From contig JABYQS010000053.1 in the NCBI GenBank assembly GCA_022592435.1, positions 62,001-126,000 of the forward strand: DNA of 64,000 nucleotides. Reading direction: 5' to 3'. This DNA comes from Cerioporus squamosus. Taxonomy: Eukaryota > Basidiomycota > Agaricomycetes > Polyporales > Polyporaceae. The translations under genes were made by a program, and so were the position numbers. This document shows, piece by piece, positions 1-10,923 of this stretch (positions are counted from its first letter, which is position 1; each line of letters opens with the position of its first letter). The notes beneath the pieces are model-generated. The model ran no database searches. It saw only the letters and a program-made list of their open reading frames with translations, and was not told where the DNA came from.

Positions 1-812
1 CTCTGGGTCAATGAGCGGAATGACAGCTACGTGGATCAACGAGGATAGCAACAATGTGCGCGCCGCTCTGATGCTCTGGGTGCTGGACAGGAAAGCGAGA
101 GGCAGAGAGGAAAGAGGAGGGCAGCTGAGGTCGCCGCCCAGAGTTTGCCGTGAGTGCACTGTGCTCGTACTTTCCTTGGCAATTGTACACCAATACTGTC
201 AGGCAAGGTTTGCACGAATACCTCGGCACTAAGTATTCGTCATTCCGGTAGCCTAGTACACTGGAAGATAACGCACATTGAGCCGTCATTCAACTCATGA
301 ACTCGCTTCGACCTGCCTGTGCAGCACCCCCTTCGTCAGCTCTCCTTGCACATGCTCCCGACACTCTCACAGGATAAACGACTCCGGGGCTCGGATGGGC
401 CATACGTGTTCAGGAGATGGGCCACGGAGAGCGCGTACAGCTCGTCTTCTTGCCACTACAGTGGGTCGATCGACTCCGGAGCATCGTGCCCGACACCATC
501 GTAACTGTACGCTGTAGACGAATGCCTTCCTCAGACGCGGCAGAGACAGAGAAAGCCCGAGTGCGTATCAATTGAATTTTCTGACGAGGCAGGGATATGA
601 TCGGACATTGTCAGAGACAGTGGCGGAGGAATAAGGAAGAAGAGGGAATGCCGCAGGATGAGTCGGCCTTGGAACGACGGTACACGTTCCCGAGAGCCTC
701 GTAGATCCCGCGTTGTTCGACACTCTGATGGGCCTTAGATGTTGACCACCAAAGGTCCGGACTCGTGTCTTCTCGAGGTGTCTCCATAGATTCAAAGCAC
801 TCGGGGGCTCGA
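1..812. other. Left-edge intergenic DNA, no gene recognised
   Basis: Only short overlapping open frames (under 95 codons) occur on both strands. None has a recognisable motif or a convincing splice pattern. The stretch lies downstream of the HET gene on the minus strand, so it should hold that gene's 3' UTR and terminator, but no specific signal could be assigned. Confidence 0.5.
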
Positions 813-2692
813 CTAAGCCTGATTCTTCCGGTCATGGAGTGAAGCGTCCAGAAGTAACGTCCGCTCAGGACTGATGGGACAAGCCGTGAAGGTCAGGATC
901 ACGGGAGACATGGTGCATAGAAGGAACCAGGGGACGTTCAGGTGAAACCTCTTCCGAAGAGTCGGCCATCGCGAGACATGGTCCTCAAGACAGTTGTGTG
1001 AAGGATCTCTTGCAAACTTCATCGCCTCCTCCTTCGCCCGCGGCGACGCTGTCATCGTCGCAACGCCGCGAACCTTCGCCCATATGGGTCCGGGAGCTGG
1101 CCGAGGCAGATCTCCGGGCACCCAATCCCTCTGACATTGTCCGACCTGGATTACGATGAACTGGGAGGAGGAGCGTTCGAAGACATAGGATGTCAGAAGA
1201 TTTGAGTCGGCCAATTGAGAAGACTGAGACTCGGCGCCGAGAACGTGCACGCAGTCTGCCCCAAACTCGTGCATGAACTTCCGGATGTGAGCGTTGTCAA
1301 AACGGAAAGGGGAATCGAGGACGAGCTGCATAGGCATAGGTGGGATGAAAAACGTGCGAGTATCTGAGAGCTGCCCAGGGAGCCGGTGCGACGGAGGTCG
1401 ATGTCGGATGAGGACTTCTTGCCATGATGCACATATGATCTCACCGCCAAACACGTATTCACCGGTGTCGCTGTTGAAGCAACCGTTGGTCCCCGTCCAG
1501 TGTATACGTGAAACACCGCCAGAAACGCGATACGAAGGGCGGACAGACGAGCGCGCCTGACTGTCGGGGTCTTCTTCAAGGTGAAGCACCGCAGCGTCCC
1601 GTCCGTGACTCCGATCTGTGGACCAGTAGAGGTCTGCCAGGACGTCGCCACCCCGTAACTTGTATACGGGTATATATGCCAGGACGCCATGGGGGGTGAC
1701 GGAAAACGTCATGTCGTTGGCAACACCACCTCGCGACTCAACAGCTGGATCCTGTTCCTTTGTCAGCGACTACGCATCGCCAATGATATCTTACTCACTT
1801 CGTACGTGGAACCGTCCCACACTGGTGCGCGTTGTGGCGGCGTGTACATGATGTTCCCGATTCTGAACACTGAAGGTGACGGCGCGAAGAGACAAGATTG
1901 CATCTGATCGTCCAGTCTCGAGTCTGCCCACGCGAAGAGCGTGGTGTCTGCCGACTGCTTCATGATCTCCTCTTGGAGTCGACGGAACGCGTTCCTCCCC
2001 TCGCCGTAGAGCGGTGGCATATGAATGTCGAATAGTCCGAGGAGGCAGTACGCTTCGTCTTCTAGCCGTGTCGTCTCCCGTCCCGCGCCGAACCACGACA
2101 TTCGCTGAGCGATGCTGAACTCCGTGTGGCTAACCTCGAACCGCAGCACGGTCGCAGGAATGTGCGACCAGTCCTCTATCAGCTCTGCGAAGTCAGCCTT
2201 GGTTCCTAGAACTTGCCACGACTTCGAAAGGAAGAGGAAGAATCGGGGAGCGATGAGCTCTTGGAGCGTCCAGCCTCTCCTGAACCACTTGGCCTGCACA
2301 AAGTACTCTGCATCCGCGCCACGAACATCCGCGAGGAAAGGGACATCCCGCAGGTATCCGTAGCAGATGTCTGCGAGCGCGTAGTACCGGAACATGGAGT
2401 TGATCGCTTCAGAGAGCTCGGCGCTGCTCGTCTTATCGATGCAGCAGGTGTCGATCCAGACCCACTTGTAGCCATGACTCTCCGCGAGCTCGCAGCACCG
2501 CCTGATCTTCTCGGATACGAGATCGCGGGGGTTCTTGCCTGTAGAAGCGCATTCCCTCTCGATCCTCTGCACGTCCTGGAACGACTGCTCTTCTTCGTCC
2601 CAGACGTGCGAAAGCGTTGCATAACCATCCGGGACATCCTCGGGCGAGGCGAAAGATTGAAGGACGGCGCGGTCGGTGCTGAGAAGCCACAT
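813..2692 (-). CDS. HET-domain (heterokaryon incompatibility-like) protein
   Basis: Two exons, 2692-1799 and 1736-813, are joined by a 62-nt GT-AG intron (GTGAGT donor) and give about 605 aa. The ATG at 2692 opens the typical HET start: 'MWLLSTD', then 'YATLSHVWD' near residue 25, 'WVWIDTCCIDK' near 75 and 'WFRRGWTLQELIAP' near 135. 'EDEAYCLLGLFDIHMPPLYGEG' near 210 is the usual end of the fungal HET module. Exon 2 continues with 'VTPHGVLAYIPVY', a beta-rich tail seen in basidiomycete HET proteins. The family includes mediators of vegetative incompatibility and cell death on non-self contact. Most basidiomycete members are uncharacterised, so a recognition role here is inferred. No NACHT or repeat domain follows. 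A further small intron in exon 2 cannot be excluded. Confidence 0.87.
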
Positions 2693-3810
2693 TGAGGATT
2701 CTGCATTCGATCGTCAGGGCATGATACAGATTAGTATACGAGGGATGTCGCACATTGGACGAGGGGAGAACGAAGGACTGTCGGCGACCAGGGTGAGAGC
2801 TCCGAAAAGGGACTTCAAGCTGGTTAGGCCGGCAGTAACTAGAAAGGGGACTCCAGATGGACAGCGGCCGCAGCGAACGAGTCTAAGGCGCAGGTAGACC
2901 CGGATGGAGCGGGAGGACGACGGCGATATTGAGCACTGAGGTTGGCTCGCTGATCGAGGACAAGATAAGAGCGTCGTGAGAAGGGGCGCGCACAATTCGT
3001 CACCGGAAAGCGCTCTCTAGCACCACAAGACGTCGGTAGTATGTGATTGAACGGCCCGCATCCTGGTACACCTTGGAACATGAGACTGCGTCATGTACGC
3101 CGGCCCAACATGGTATAGTTATGCCTTGACGGTTGTGAAAGCTGATCGCGCCGGGAGGCGCGACGATTGAGACTGCGTTCTCCCATTAGCTTGAACCCTT
3201 AGTCTCGTGCTCGCAAAGAACCTACTGGGGAACCTCAGGAGGCTGCTGGGTAAGTACGAGTACACTTCAGATTCAAGATGACGGGGCCAGGTCGCATCTC
3301 GCCCGCAGCGTGCAATGATCTCCTCACTATCGCCTTGTCAGAGACTGCTTCACATGGCATGGAAGTAGACCATGCTTTCTTGCCCAACAGAGGATGTATG
3401 ACCATGACCAGTGAACAACGTCGAAGTCACCAGACTCGCGAGCAAGCACAAAAGTACCTGTAATGCAATGTTAGATGAATTTTCTGAGCTGTATAGTATA
3501 GCAACGCACCTCCTTCATCCCTAATCAACCCAAATAGCCTGTTGATGGTGTTCCACTCAATTCGAGGTTGTGCTGGGTTACGCGGTCGCGTCTCGAACGA
3601 CCCCTTTCTGAACTTGCCCGGTGCGCTCGTTTTCTCCTCGGCAGACAAAGTTTGCAACCGAACTTGCAGCTTGAGGTGTCCCGTACATCTTGTTGTCGTG
3701 TGGATGTATGCATTGGTATGAAGCACACCGAGAAGCTGGACGTCGAGGACAAGGTGAGACTTGAAACTTCAGGTCGCTAGCGCCAACCACCCGGCTTGTT
3801 CTCGACGCTC
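2693..3810. other. Divergent intergenic region between HET gene and QRI7
   Basis: 1.1 kb separates the two start codons and should hold both promoters. Short open frames on both strands (under 100 codons) show no motif. No tRNA-like fold or repeat was noticed. Confidence 0.5.
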
Positions 3811-5353
3811 ATGCGCTATGCCACCCTTCCGCACATTCGTCTTCCTAGCTCGCTCATAACGCGCTCGCTGTACCATGGATCTACTCGGAGGATCACGGTG
3901 CTCGCGCTAGAGTCCTCAGCAGATGACACATGCGCTGCCGTCGTCACTTCGGACAGGAACATACTCTCCAACGTAGTCATCAACCAGCAAGCCTTGTACG
4001 TTCCCCGTGTGGCCCTGGATACGGTTGTGCTTCTCTGACTTGGTGCATTCTAGCTTGGAGGAATATGGCGGCATCCATCCCTTTGTTGCGCTTCAGGCGC
4101 ATCAGCGCAACATGGCAAGTCCTCGCGTGACCACGTCTACGTCTGCCCATTCATCTCGCCCGCATAGCCAGGAGCCGTCCAGAGAGCGTTGAAAGAGGCG
4201 AACCTCTCCATGAGAGACATTGACGGTATTGCGTTCACGCGTGGTCCAGGTACGTGGTGTAGCACCTATGCTGCGATTCTCCTGCTCATATAGTCCAGGC
4301 ATTCCCGGATGCCTCAGCGTATGCGGGAATGCTGCACGTACTCTCGCAGCCGCTGTGAACAAACCGCTTGTCGGCGTGCATCATATGGTGAGCCCTTCTC
4401 TCTATAGTCGTCATAACAGACCACATTGCACCTACATACAGATTGAAAGAGTGTCACAAGCTGACGAACCTTCCCAACCTGCTTCTAGCAAGCGCACGCG
4501 CTCACGCCGTTCCTCACCTCCCCCGCGGACGCACTCCCGACCTACCCGTTCCTCACCCTCCTCGTCTCCGGAGGACACACCCTCCTCCTCCTCGCCACCT
4601 CCCGCACCGCATTCCGCATCCTCGCGACGACGCTAGACGAGAGCATCGGCAACGCGTACGACAAGGTCGCCAAGCTCCTGCAAATCCCGTACTCGGGACG
4701 CGCCCCCGGGGCAGCGCTCGAGCGCTACTGCATTACGTCCGGAGGGGAGGAAGACGAGCCCGAGATCCACATGCCCCGGCCTATGAGAGGACGTCTCGCG
4801 TTCTCGTATACGGGGCTGCACTCGACCGTGGAGCGTTTCCTGGACGCGCGCCGGGGTGAGATCGACGAACGCACGAAGGTTGGCGTCGCGCGGAGCTTCC
4901 AGAAGGCGGCGGTTGGCCAGCTCGAGGACAAGCTCGTGCTCGGGATGCGCGAGTGCGCGCAGAAGGGGATCAAGGTGCGGCATCTGGTCGTGAGCGGAGG
5001 AGTCGCAAGCAACACGTTCCTGCGGAATAGGTGCGTTTGCGGTTGGATGATGGCGGCGTTCGCTGAATGAGATGATTCACGCAGGTTGCGAGCTTGCCTG
5101 GACGCGGAGAGTCCGGACGAGCGGGTCGAACTCGGTTTCCCGCCGCCTCACCTATGCACCGGTACGTCGTCCTCCGCTACAGTCTTCGTACGTATTTTGT
5201 AGACTGACCGAAATGTGGTTCGTAGACAACGCTGCGATGATTGCGTGGGCGGCCATGGATCGCTTCCTCGCTGGCGACACGGACCAGTACTCGATCGAGT
5301 CGCGGCCGAAGTGGAGCCTCGAAGAGCTGGAGGGGCAGGTGGAGGTTAGATAG
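3811..5353 (+). CDS. QRI7: Mitochondrial tRNA N6-adenosine threonylcarbamoyltransferase (Qri7/OSGEPL1/TsaD family)
   Basis: Seven exons (3811-3995, 4054-4114, 4168-4249, 4299-4387, 4489-5030, 5085-5161, 5226-5353) sum to exactly 388 codons, a 387-aa protein. The N-terminus is rich in Arg/Ser/Leu and lacks acids for about 30 residues, as in a mitochondrial presequence. TsaD landmarks follow in order: 'ALESSADDT', 'YGGIHP..QAHQRN', 'DGIAFTRGPG', 'KPLVGVHHMQAHAL' (the metal-binding His motif), 'LLVSGGHT', 'DESIGNAYDKVAKLL', 'HLVVSGGVASNTFLR' and the terminal 'DNAAMIAWAA'. The family transfers threonylcarbamoyl to A37 of ANN-decoding tRNAs; Qri7 does this in mitochondria. Intron 2 (4115-4167) appears to use a GC donor. 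The upstream in-frame codon at 3796 is TTG, so the ATG at 3811 was chosen. Confidence 0.94.
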
Positions 5354-6037
5354 GTACGTTGAGGGAAGAGTCTCATCCTGACCTAGCTCTGATCCTGTGC
5401 CACAGGGCGAGTCGGTCTTGAGATGACCAAAAGTAAGCTACGAGCGAGCGCGTAATCCATCCCGTTCTCCCCTTCGTGGCCAATGTGGAGTGTTCGCGTT
5501 GTGGCAGACCGGTTCGGGGTTCATGATACCTACGTGGTAGGGCACAGTGTCGCTTCCGAAAGTTGGTCAAAGCACGCTTGAGCACGACAGCACGCCTTAT
5601 CGGCACGAAGCCGACTTTCTGTCATTCATTTCCGGTCCAGCTTTGTGAGATGTCGTCCTGACTAAGAGACACCCAAGTTGCCTCAGGGACGGACCGGGCT
5701 TTGAAAGTACAGGAGTACGTAGAGCTGTCTTTCTGCCCTCTCAGCATTATATATCCACTCATGAAATTTGGGCATCAGCTCTTCCTCAATATCAGCAGCT
5801 GAAGTGCCGAGGTATTGCGAAGCCATGGCAGTCCGAGTTTCTCGGATGCGGCCTATCATTCAGCAGAACCATCGCTGGCATACGACAAATCCGACCCCAT
5901 GCGTGCTTATGTTCTCCGTAACTCGCGGAACATGTGCGGGTGAACGCTCGCAACAGTATATGAACCTCAGCGAGCCTGTCCGTGCAGCACCGACAACCCA
6001 CTGCTCCATCAACGCCTTACTGCCACGTCAGCGCACT
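5354..6037. other. Intergenic region; includes promoter shared by descent with the SDR copy at 51-52 kb
   Basis: 5354-5700 shows nothing recognisable. From about 5,790 to the SDR start the sequence is clearly similar to the region upstream of the inverted SDR copy (about 52,493-52,800 on the minus strand). Both carry fragments matching 'AERSQQYxN' and 'CSI/LLHQRL' in translation, and both end with 'cagcgca(c)..ATGGC'. The duplication therefore carried its promoter and 5' UTR. Confidence 0.6.
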
Positions 6038-7232
6038 ATGGCCCTTCTCATCCAATGGCTCCAACAGGCTTTCCCTCCCGCTCCTACCTGGCACCCGGCG
6101 GACATGCCAGATCTGTCGGGGAAGGTCGTCCTCGTCACAGGCGGAAACGCAGGGATTGGCCGGGAGATCGTCAAAGAGCTCCTGCACAAGGACGCTCGGG
6201 TATACCTCGCAGCTCGGTCTCCGGGCAAGGCTGAAGACGCCATCCAGTCCTTGACCGCAGAGACCGGCAAGACGGCCGAGTTCCTGCAGCTGGACTTGAG
6301 CGACCTCAATGCTGTTGAGGCAGCTGCGCGGGAGTTCAAGCGGTAAGTCCTCGTTCTCAGCTGTTCCGTCGAACTCCCTGTGCTGACGGAGGCTTTGCAG
6401 TCGAGAATCGCACATAGACGTTCTCTATCTCAATGCTGGCCTCATGCTTCCACCCGTCGACGACCTCACAGCACAAGGTTACGACCTCACCTTCGGCACC
6501 AACGTCAGGCCACTTCCTATTCCTCCAGCTGCTCTACCCCCTGCTCGTCTCTGCGTCCCATCGCCCCGACGAGTCCTCCGACCCCGCACGAGTAGTTTGG
6601 GTCAGCGCGTTCGCCAACTACCTCGTGCCAGGCGGCAAGCTCGACTACACAACGTTCACGGACGGGCCGGCACGGCGCAACGTGAAGCGCGGGATGTTCG
6701 CGATGTACGCACAGAGCAAGCTCGCGCAGGTCACTCTGTCTGCGTACCTTGCCAAGCGCGCTGCAGAGGCGGACGAGAACGTCGTGAGCATCGCGCTCGA
6801 CCCGGGGAACATTCCAGTTGACAAACGGATGATTCGAAGTAAGTTCAACTTCTGAACATTCAGAGCGAGATCTTCCGAGGGGACAAAGCTTGGTACTTGC
6901 GTTTCTGGGTATGTCCCCGCCGCTGCTCACCGGAGAGGGCGCGTCTGACGTCTGAGGGGCCCCATGTCAGGAATGGCTGATCATGTACCCGACAGCGTAT
7001 GGGGCCATCACGCCTCTCTATGCTGGGACGGCTCCCGAAGCACTTGCGTCCAATGGCAAAGTAGGCTCTCTCAGTAACGAGCGTTTTTCCAGAACTACAC
7101 TGACTGAGTCGACAGTATCTGCGTCCGTGGGCTCGTGCCGGAGACCCTGATCCTGTCGCATTTGACAGGAGGAAGCAGGAGAAGCTGTGGGCATGGCTGG
7201 AGGAGCAAGTGAAGGCGTATCTCAGGGCGTAG
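6038..7232 (+). pseudogene. Short-chain dehydrogenase/reductase, copy A (frameshifted)
   Basis: This classical SDR starts at the ATG at 6038. Exon 1 (6038-6342) holds the Rossmann motif 'VTGGNAGIG' and 'LDLSDLNAVEAA'. Exon 2 from 6401 carries 'LNAGL' and the catalytic-type 'YAQSK'. Later exons give 'YPTAYGAITPLYAGTAPEA' and 'YLRPWARAGDP', ending at TAG 7230-7232. Compared with the intact copy at 51351-52491, codons 'VIGH' near 6506-6515 lack two bases, so the frame shifts there. A 47-bp insertion (6807-6853) is also unique to this copy. The family oxidises or reduces alcohols and ketones with NAD(P)(H); the closest general type is the retinol-dehydrogenase/WWOX-like fungal SDRs, substrate unknown. 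It is probably a recent pseudogene, but a 2-base sequencing error would make it functional. Confidence 0.8.
6807..6863 (+). repeat. 47-bp insertion flanked by imperfect direct repeat, removable as an intron
   Basis: GAACATTC occurs at 6807-6814 and again at 6854-6861, 47 bp apart. The two other SDR copies have a single uninterrupted codon run here (N-I-Q/S-S/T-E-I-F). The stretch 6817-6863 begins GT and ends CAG, is 47 nt long, and its removal restores the frame (N-I-P-S-E-I-F). The donor (GTTGAC) is weak. Confidence 0.65.
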
Positions 7233-7727
7233 GCAGATATGCGTCGTGCAGTTCGTCGTGTGTGTTATACAGACTGCGCAGGATCTACGGGCTCACATAT
7301 CTGACCTCGGAAGCATGACACGATCCGGGTGTTGACTCACGAGCGTATATATGCTTGCGTCGAGAGTCACCCACCTAGGCTCCAGATGTTCTCACAGCTC
7401 TTCCGCTAGGGGTGTAGCGAAGGCGTCGTCAGTGTTGCCTGCACCTCGGTAAAACATCATTACCGAAGTTGTCGGGGGAAGACATGGTACACACGGGTTC
7501 GTGGGCACAACCGCGCTGACAGGGAACGGAACCGGAGGCAACCAGACCATCAACCATGCAATTAGCAGACATGGCCATGGGCATTTACAATCAGCGGTAG
7601 TTGCGCATCCAAGGCAGCGAAGAGACCAGTGTGGAATGATACATAGGGATGACGACAAAGATCGGGAACCGACACAGCGATCAAAACAACAGGAGAGTAC
7701 GTAGACAGACACCAGACAGGTCCACAG
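7233..7727. other. Intergenic between convergent SDR-A and the kinase gene; contains an SDR relic
   Basis: This is the 3' flank of two convergent genes. Apart from the SDR relic at about 7,415-7,495, nothing was recognised. Confidence 0.5.
7415..7495 (+). pseudogene. Relic fragment of an SDR gene
   Basis: This stretch is similar to 11,480-11,560 in SDR copy B. Both contain 'gcgaaggcgtcgtcagt' followed by 'ctgcacc.cggtaa.a' and 'catggtac', with several substitutions and indels between. It corresponds to the 'GEGVVSIALHPGN.xxEIF' segment of the enzyme. No start, nucleotide-binding motif or end is preserved around it, so it is an isolated remnant. It suggests that more SDR copies once stood here in tandem. 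Confidence 0.7.
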
Positions 7728-10070
7728 TCAATCCAGCAAACGATCCGCCATCCATACATCGTGTTCGGCCTTGATCTCCTCAGCAGCCAGCGCATCTGCT
7801 GGGCGAGCCAAATGCGTGTTGATACCGCGAGGGTACACGACTTGTCCCGCGCGGCCCGCCCAGTCCCAGTCGACGATGAGGATGTCAGGACAGTCCGCGC
7901 GCGCATCATCGTTGCGGACGAGCACGTTGACGTCGCGCACGTCCCCGTGGACGAACCCCTTATCGTGGAGGAGCCCGAGCTTGTTCTTCACCTGCTCCTG
8001 CGCCGCTTCCAGTGACAATGCGGGCTTGCCACGGGGTAGCGCTATCGAGTCCGACGCCTTTCTCTTCCTCTTCCCCTTCTCCCTTCCCTTATCCTCTCCT
8101 TGCTCCGCCTCCTTCGGGTGCTTGATGTCCCACATAGTGTTGGAGTACTCCGCGGTCTTGTCCTCCATGACGATCATAATCCAGTCGTGGACCGTGTTCA
8201 CCGCACGCAGGGCGGGAGCAAAACCGGCGTTGTGGGCAAGCCTGTGGGCTTCAGCCGAGTAACGCTTGGTAAACTTCACGCACAGCGGCGTTCCATCATG
8301 GAAAACACGGAAGACCCTTTTCTTGTCGATCGCGCGGTCGTACTTAAACACCTGGGGAGCGAGGTTGTCAACCTCGTAGAAATCGCGGAAGGGGAAGTCG
8401 GCCCGTGGGCCGCGTCCGTCGGTGATTTTAGAATAACGATCCCGCAGGGAGTGAAGAGCGACGCGTAGAGCAGCGAGTGCGCGCTCTCCCGCCTCAAGCT
8501 GCGCGTCATTGGTGGAGTGGACGTGGAGAGGGATGCAACAGAGAAGTTCGACGATGGGATCATCTCCGTAGACCGCTGCAGCAATAGCGAGATAAGGCCC
8601 TATCCTTGAAGTGAGTGATAGCTAGTGGAAGAGAGGAGAGACATACCAAAATGTAGAACAATGATGGCGGGAAAATTAAGCCGTTCCGCCCTATCGGCGC
8701 CGCGAGAAGGGGAGTCGAAGAAACTGCGAACATTCTCAATCCAGTAATGAATAGCCTCGACGAAAGGATCTCCGCTAGTGGTGCCAATCTCGCGTTTGAT
8801 TTCCTGCACATAGTATATAACCTCCACATTCAGGCAAGATATGCGAAGGTCACCATCGTCGTGGTACTTGCTACCACCAATGAATCCTCGCTCGGCACGT
8901 GTAGGTGTGATCTTTCCTTCGTGGAGGATGTTCGTGAACTTCTCCCGTCGTGTGTCCTCATCTACATTCATGGACGCCGCTTCGCGGAGAGACGCGAAAC
9001 ACTGGATGTCCTTTGGGGTAGGTATGATCGAGTCGAGGTTGCAGCGAAGCTGGCAGAGAGTCTCATCCAGTAGAGACGGCGGGGTCGACCGTTCGTACGG
9101 TCGACCACAGTAGATTCGATGTGTCTCGCTCTTCTGCGCGGCGGAAAATTCGGACGCTCGTGCCTCGGAAGAAGGTGCTTTGGGAGGAGTACGCTTGAAG
9201 TAGGTCCAGCGTCGGACATTGAACGGGAGTGGTTGCAGAGTGTCCTCTTCGTCCTCTTCTTCACCTGTAGATGCGTTGGGACTTCCCGGTAAATAGAAGA
9301 TAGAAGACGACTTACTGTTGAGCGGAACAAGTACGAAGTGCAGTTGTCCTAGTATGTATCCCCATGGAGCGAGTATATGGAGATGTTGTGACTCTTTGAC
9401 CTTCTTGAGAGTGTCTAATCCTTGAGCCTCGATGGCGACTTCCAGGTCGTCGTCTGATGAGCAAAGCGTCCCTTCGGGGAACTACAGAGATGTCAGAGCG
9501 TATGGACGACGTCGCACGTTGTGACCAACCTGATAAACTTCGAACTTGCGTTGACCTTGAGGGACGATGCTCTGAACCTGCTCAGCGAGAAGAGGCTTTA
9601 CGGTGAAATATGTCCGCGTTCCCATATCGTAAACGTTGATTCCGGGATAGCGATCTGCAAATCTCAGACAAGGGTTTAGACCAGGTCGTACAGGGAGGAC
9701 TTACTGGTTCTTATGAGAATATGAACATCGTCCACCTGCATCTTTGGCCACCACTCCTGTAACGTGGTGCGCGAAAGTCGAACCAAGTCTTTGTCGTTGA
9801 TGTCACGGAGAGCATCGCGCATATCGGACAACTTCGAGGCTTTTCCATAGTCGATCTTGCCAGGAGATACCTAGCGTACGAACATTAGCATGCTCAGAGA
9901 CGGAGATGTAGGGGGAATCGTACAAGCCACATCGTGAGGGTTCCTGCCACTTTGTCCGCCACCGCGTCTTCGATGGCCATCTGCGTCGCATTTCGAGGGA
10001 CGCGGACCGAGTCAAGCATCTGATAATCAGGGCAAAAGAAACGGATGTGAACGTGGGACTGTGAAGCCAT
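7728..10070 (-). CDS. CRN-like N-terminal domain / divergent protein kinase-like protein
   Basis: The gene runs from ATG 10070 to TGA 7728. Exon 1 is 10070-9924, with further introns near 9.85-9.9, 9.67-9.70, 9.48-9.53, 9.26-9.32 and 8.59-8.64 kb. The first 90 or so residues ('MASQSHVHIRFFCPDY', ending 'MQVDDVHILIR') resemble the ubiquitin-like header of Crinkler (CRN) proteins; this match is tentative. The middle holds a charged linker. The C-terminus is kinase-like: 'LCVKFTKRY' (VxK lysine), a Lys/Arg-rich insert (KGREKGKRKRK), catalytic loop 'HGDVRDVNVLV' and metal-binding 'IVDWDWAG' in place of DFG. The family is abundant in Agaricomycetes; kinase activity is unproven. CRN-kinase proteins are discussed as conflict or effector proteins. 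Exon junctions other than the first were placed by eye. Confidence 0.75.
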
Positions 10071-10072
10071 TG

Positions 10073-10102
10073 TGAGGAGGAGGAGGAGGAGGAGGAGGAG
10101 GG
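10073..10102. repeat. (GAG)n microsatellite
   Basis: About ten GAG/AGG triplets lie immediately upstream (5') of the kinase start codon on the minus strand. On that strand they would encode a Leu run, but only if a non-ATG start were used, so they were placed in the 5' UTR. Confidence 0.9.
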
Positions 10103-10393
10103 GTACTCGGGGAAGACGGTATGGATGAGAGTCAAGTTCGGGAATCGGCACGTTGGCGCCCAAGGTTGAACGTTAACAACGTTGAGCGCTACGAGCGCTT
10201 ACATTGCATACATAAGTAAATAAGTCTTCTGAGCCTCCGTCACTCACTTTCGCCCTTCGGAAATCAAAGCACAGTTCGACCAACAAGTTCCGCCAATCGA
10301 TCACGGAGACGAGGCCTACCCTATATACATAACCTACCTTGTGCTAGTGACCGAAGTCTGTGTCGTACTCACTTAAGTTTGTTTCCCTGCGCC
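10103..10393. promoter_or_regulatory. Divergent promoter region between kinase gene and SDR copy B
   Basis: 290 bp separate the two divergent gene starts. The stretch is AT-richer than its surroundings, with short TATA-like stretches (for example 'ctatatacata' near 10,321). Specific factor sites cannot be named. Confidence 0.4.
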
Positions 10394-10557
10394 ATGTCTT
10401 TCCTCCAGTGGCTGCAGGAGTCGTTCCCCCCTCCTCCACGATGGCGGCCAGAGGATGCGCCTGACCTCACGGGAAAGATTGTCCTCGTCACCGGCGGGAA
10501 CGCAGGGATAGGTCGTGAAATCACCAAGGCACTCCTCAAAAAGAATGCCAAAGTCTA

Positions 10558-10923
10558 GGCTCGCTTGCCAGCCTGTAGTTCCTCGTCCCTCAGAATACAG
10601 GCTGGTACGTCTTCGCAGGGGGGGTGGCAGTGAGGTACCGTGGGAACATCTTCTCTCGCTCTCAGTCCCTCGTCCACTTGGGACTCCAGGCTCAGCCAGA
10701 AATTACGCCGTGTGGTAGATACACGACCCGGGGACCGTGGTCTCAGGGAACTTTGTCCACGATCTCGGCAGCTTGGAGGACGAGAGAATGAGTTTTACGC
10801 AAGTGCTAGCGCCCGAGCTTCGAACTCCGATCGTTCCCACCAGCCAAACTTCGCACTCAGAAGTTCTCACGGGGGGTATCTGCGACCCCCCCCCCCCCCC
10901 CCCCCTCAAGAGCTACAAGCCTA
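10558..10923. mobile_element. 366-bp insert with 10-bp target-site duplication (non-autonomous element candidate)
   Basis: CCAAAGTCTA is present at 10548-10557 and again at 10924-10933, exactly flanking the insert; the paralogues have one copy. The insert starts 'ggctcgcttg' and ends 'gctacaagccta', giving only a very short inverted end (TAGGCT/AGCCTA with the duplication). It contains a perfect hairpin CCAGCCTGTA...TACAGGCTGG near 10,569-10,606 and a run of 20 C at 10886-10905. It encodes no protein. A duplication of this size fits a MULE- or hAT-derived MITE, but the class is uncertain. Confidence 0.65.
10886..10905. repeat. C20 homopolymer
   Basis: Twenty consecutive C lie inside the insert in SDR copy B. 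The length may be variable or poorly sequenced. Confidence 0.95.

Noticed and set aside
10552..10919. Treating the SDR-B insert as a retained/spliced intron
   Set aside because: A GT...AG pair exists that would keep the frame, but the donor GTCTAG is far from consensus and the 10-bp duplication argues for an insertion.
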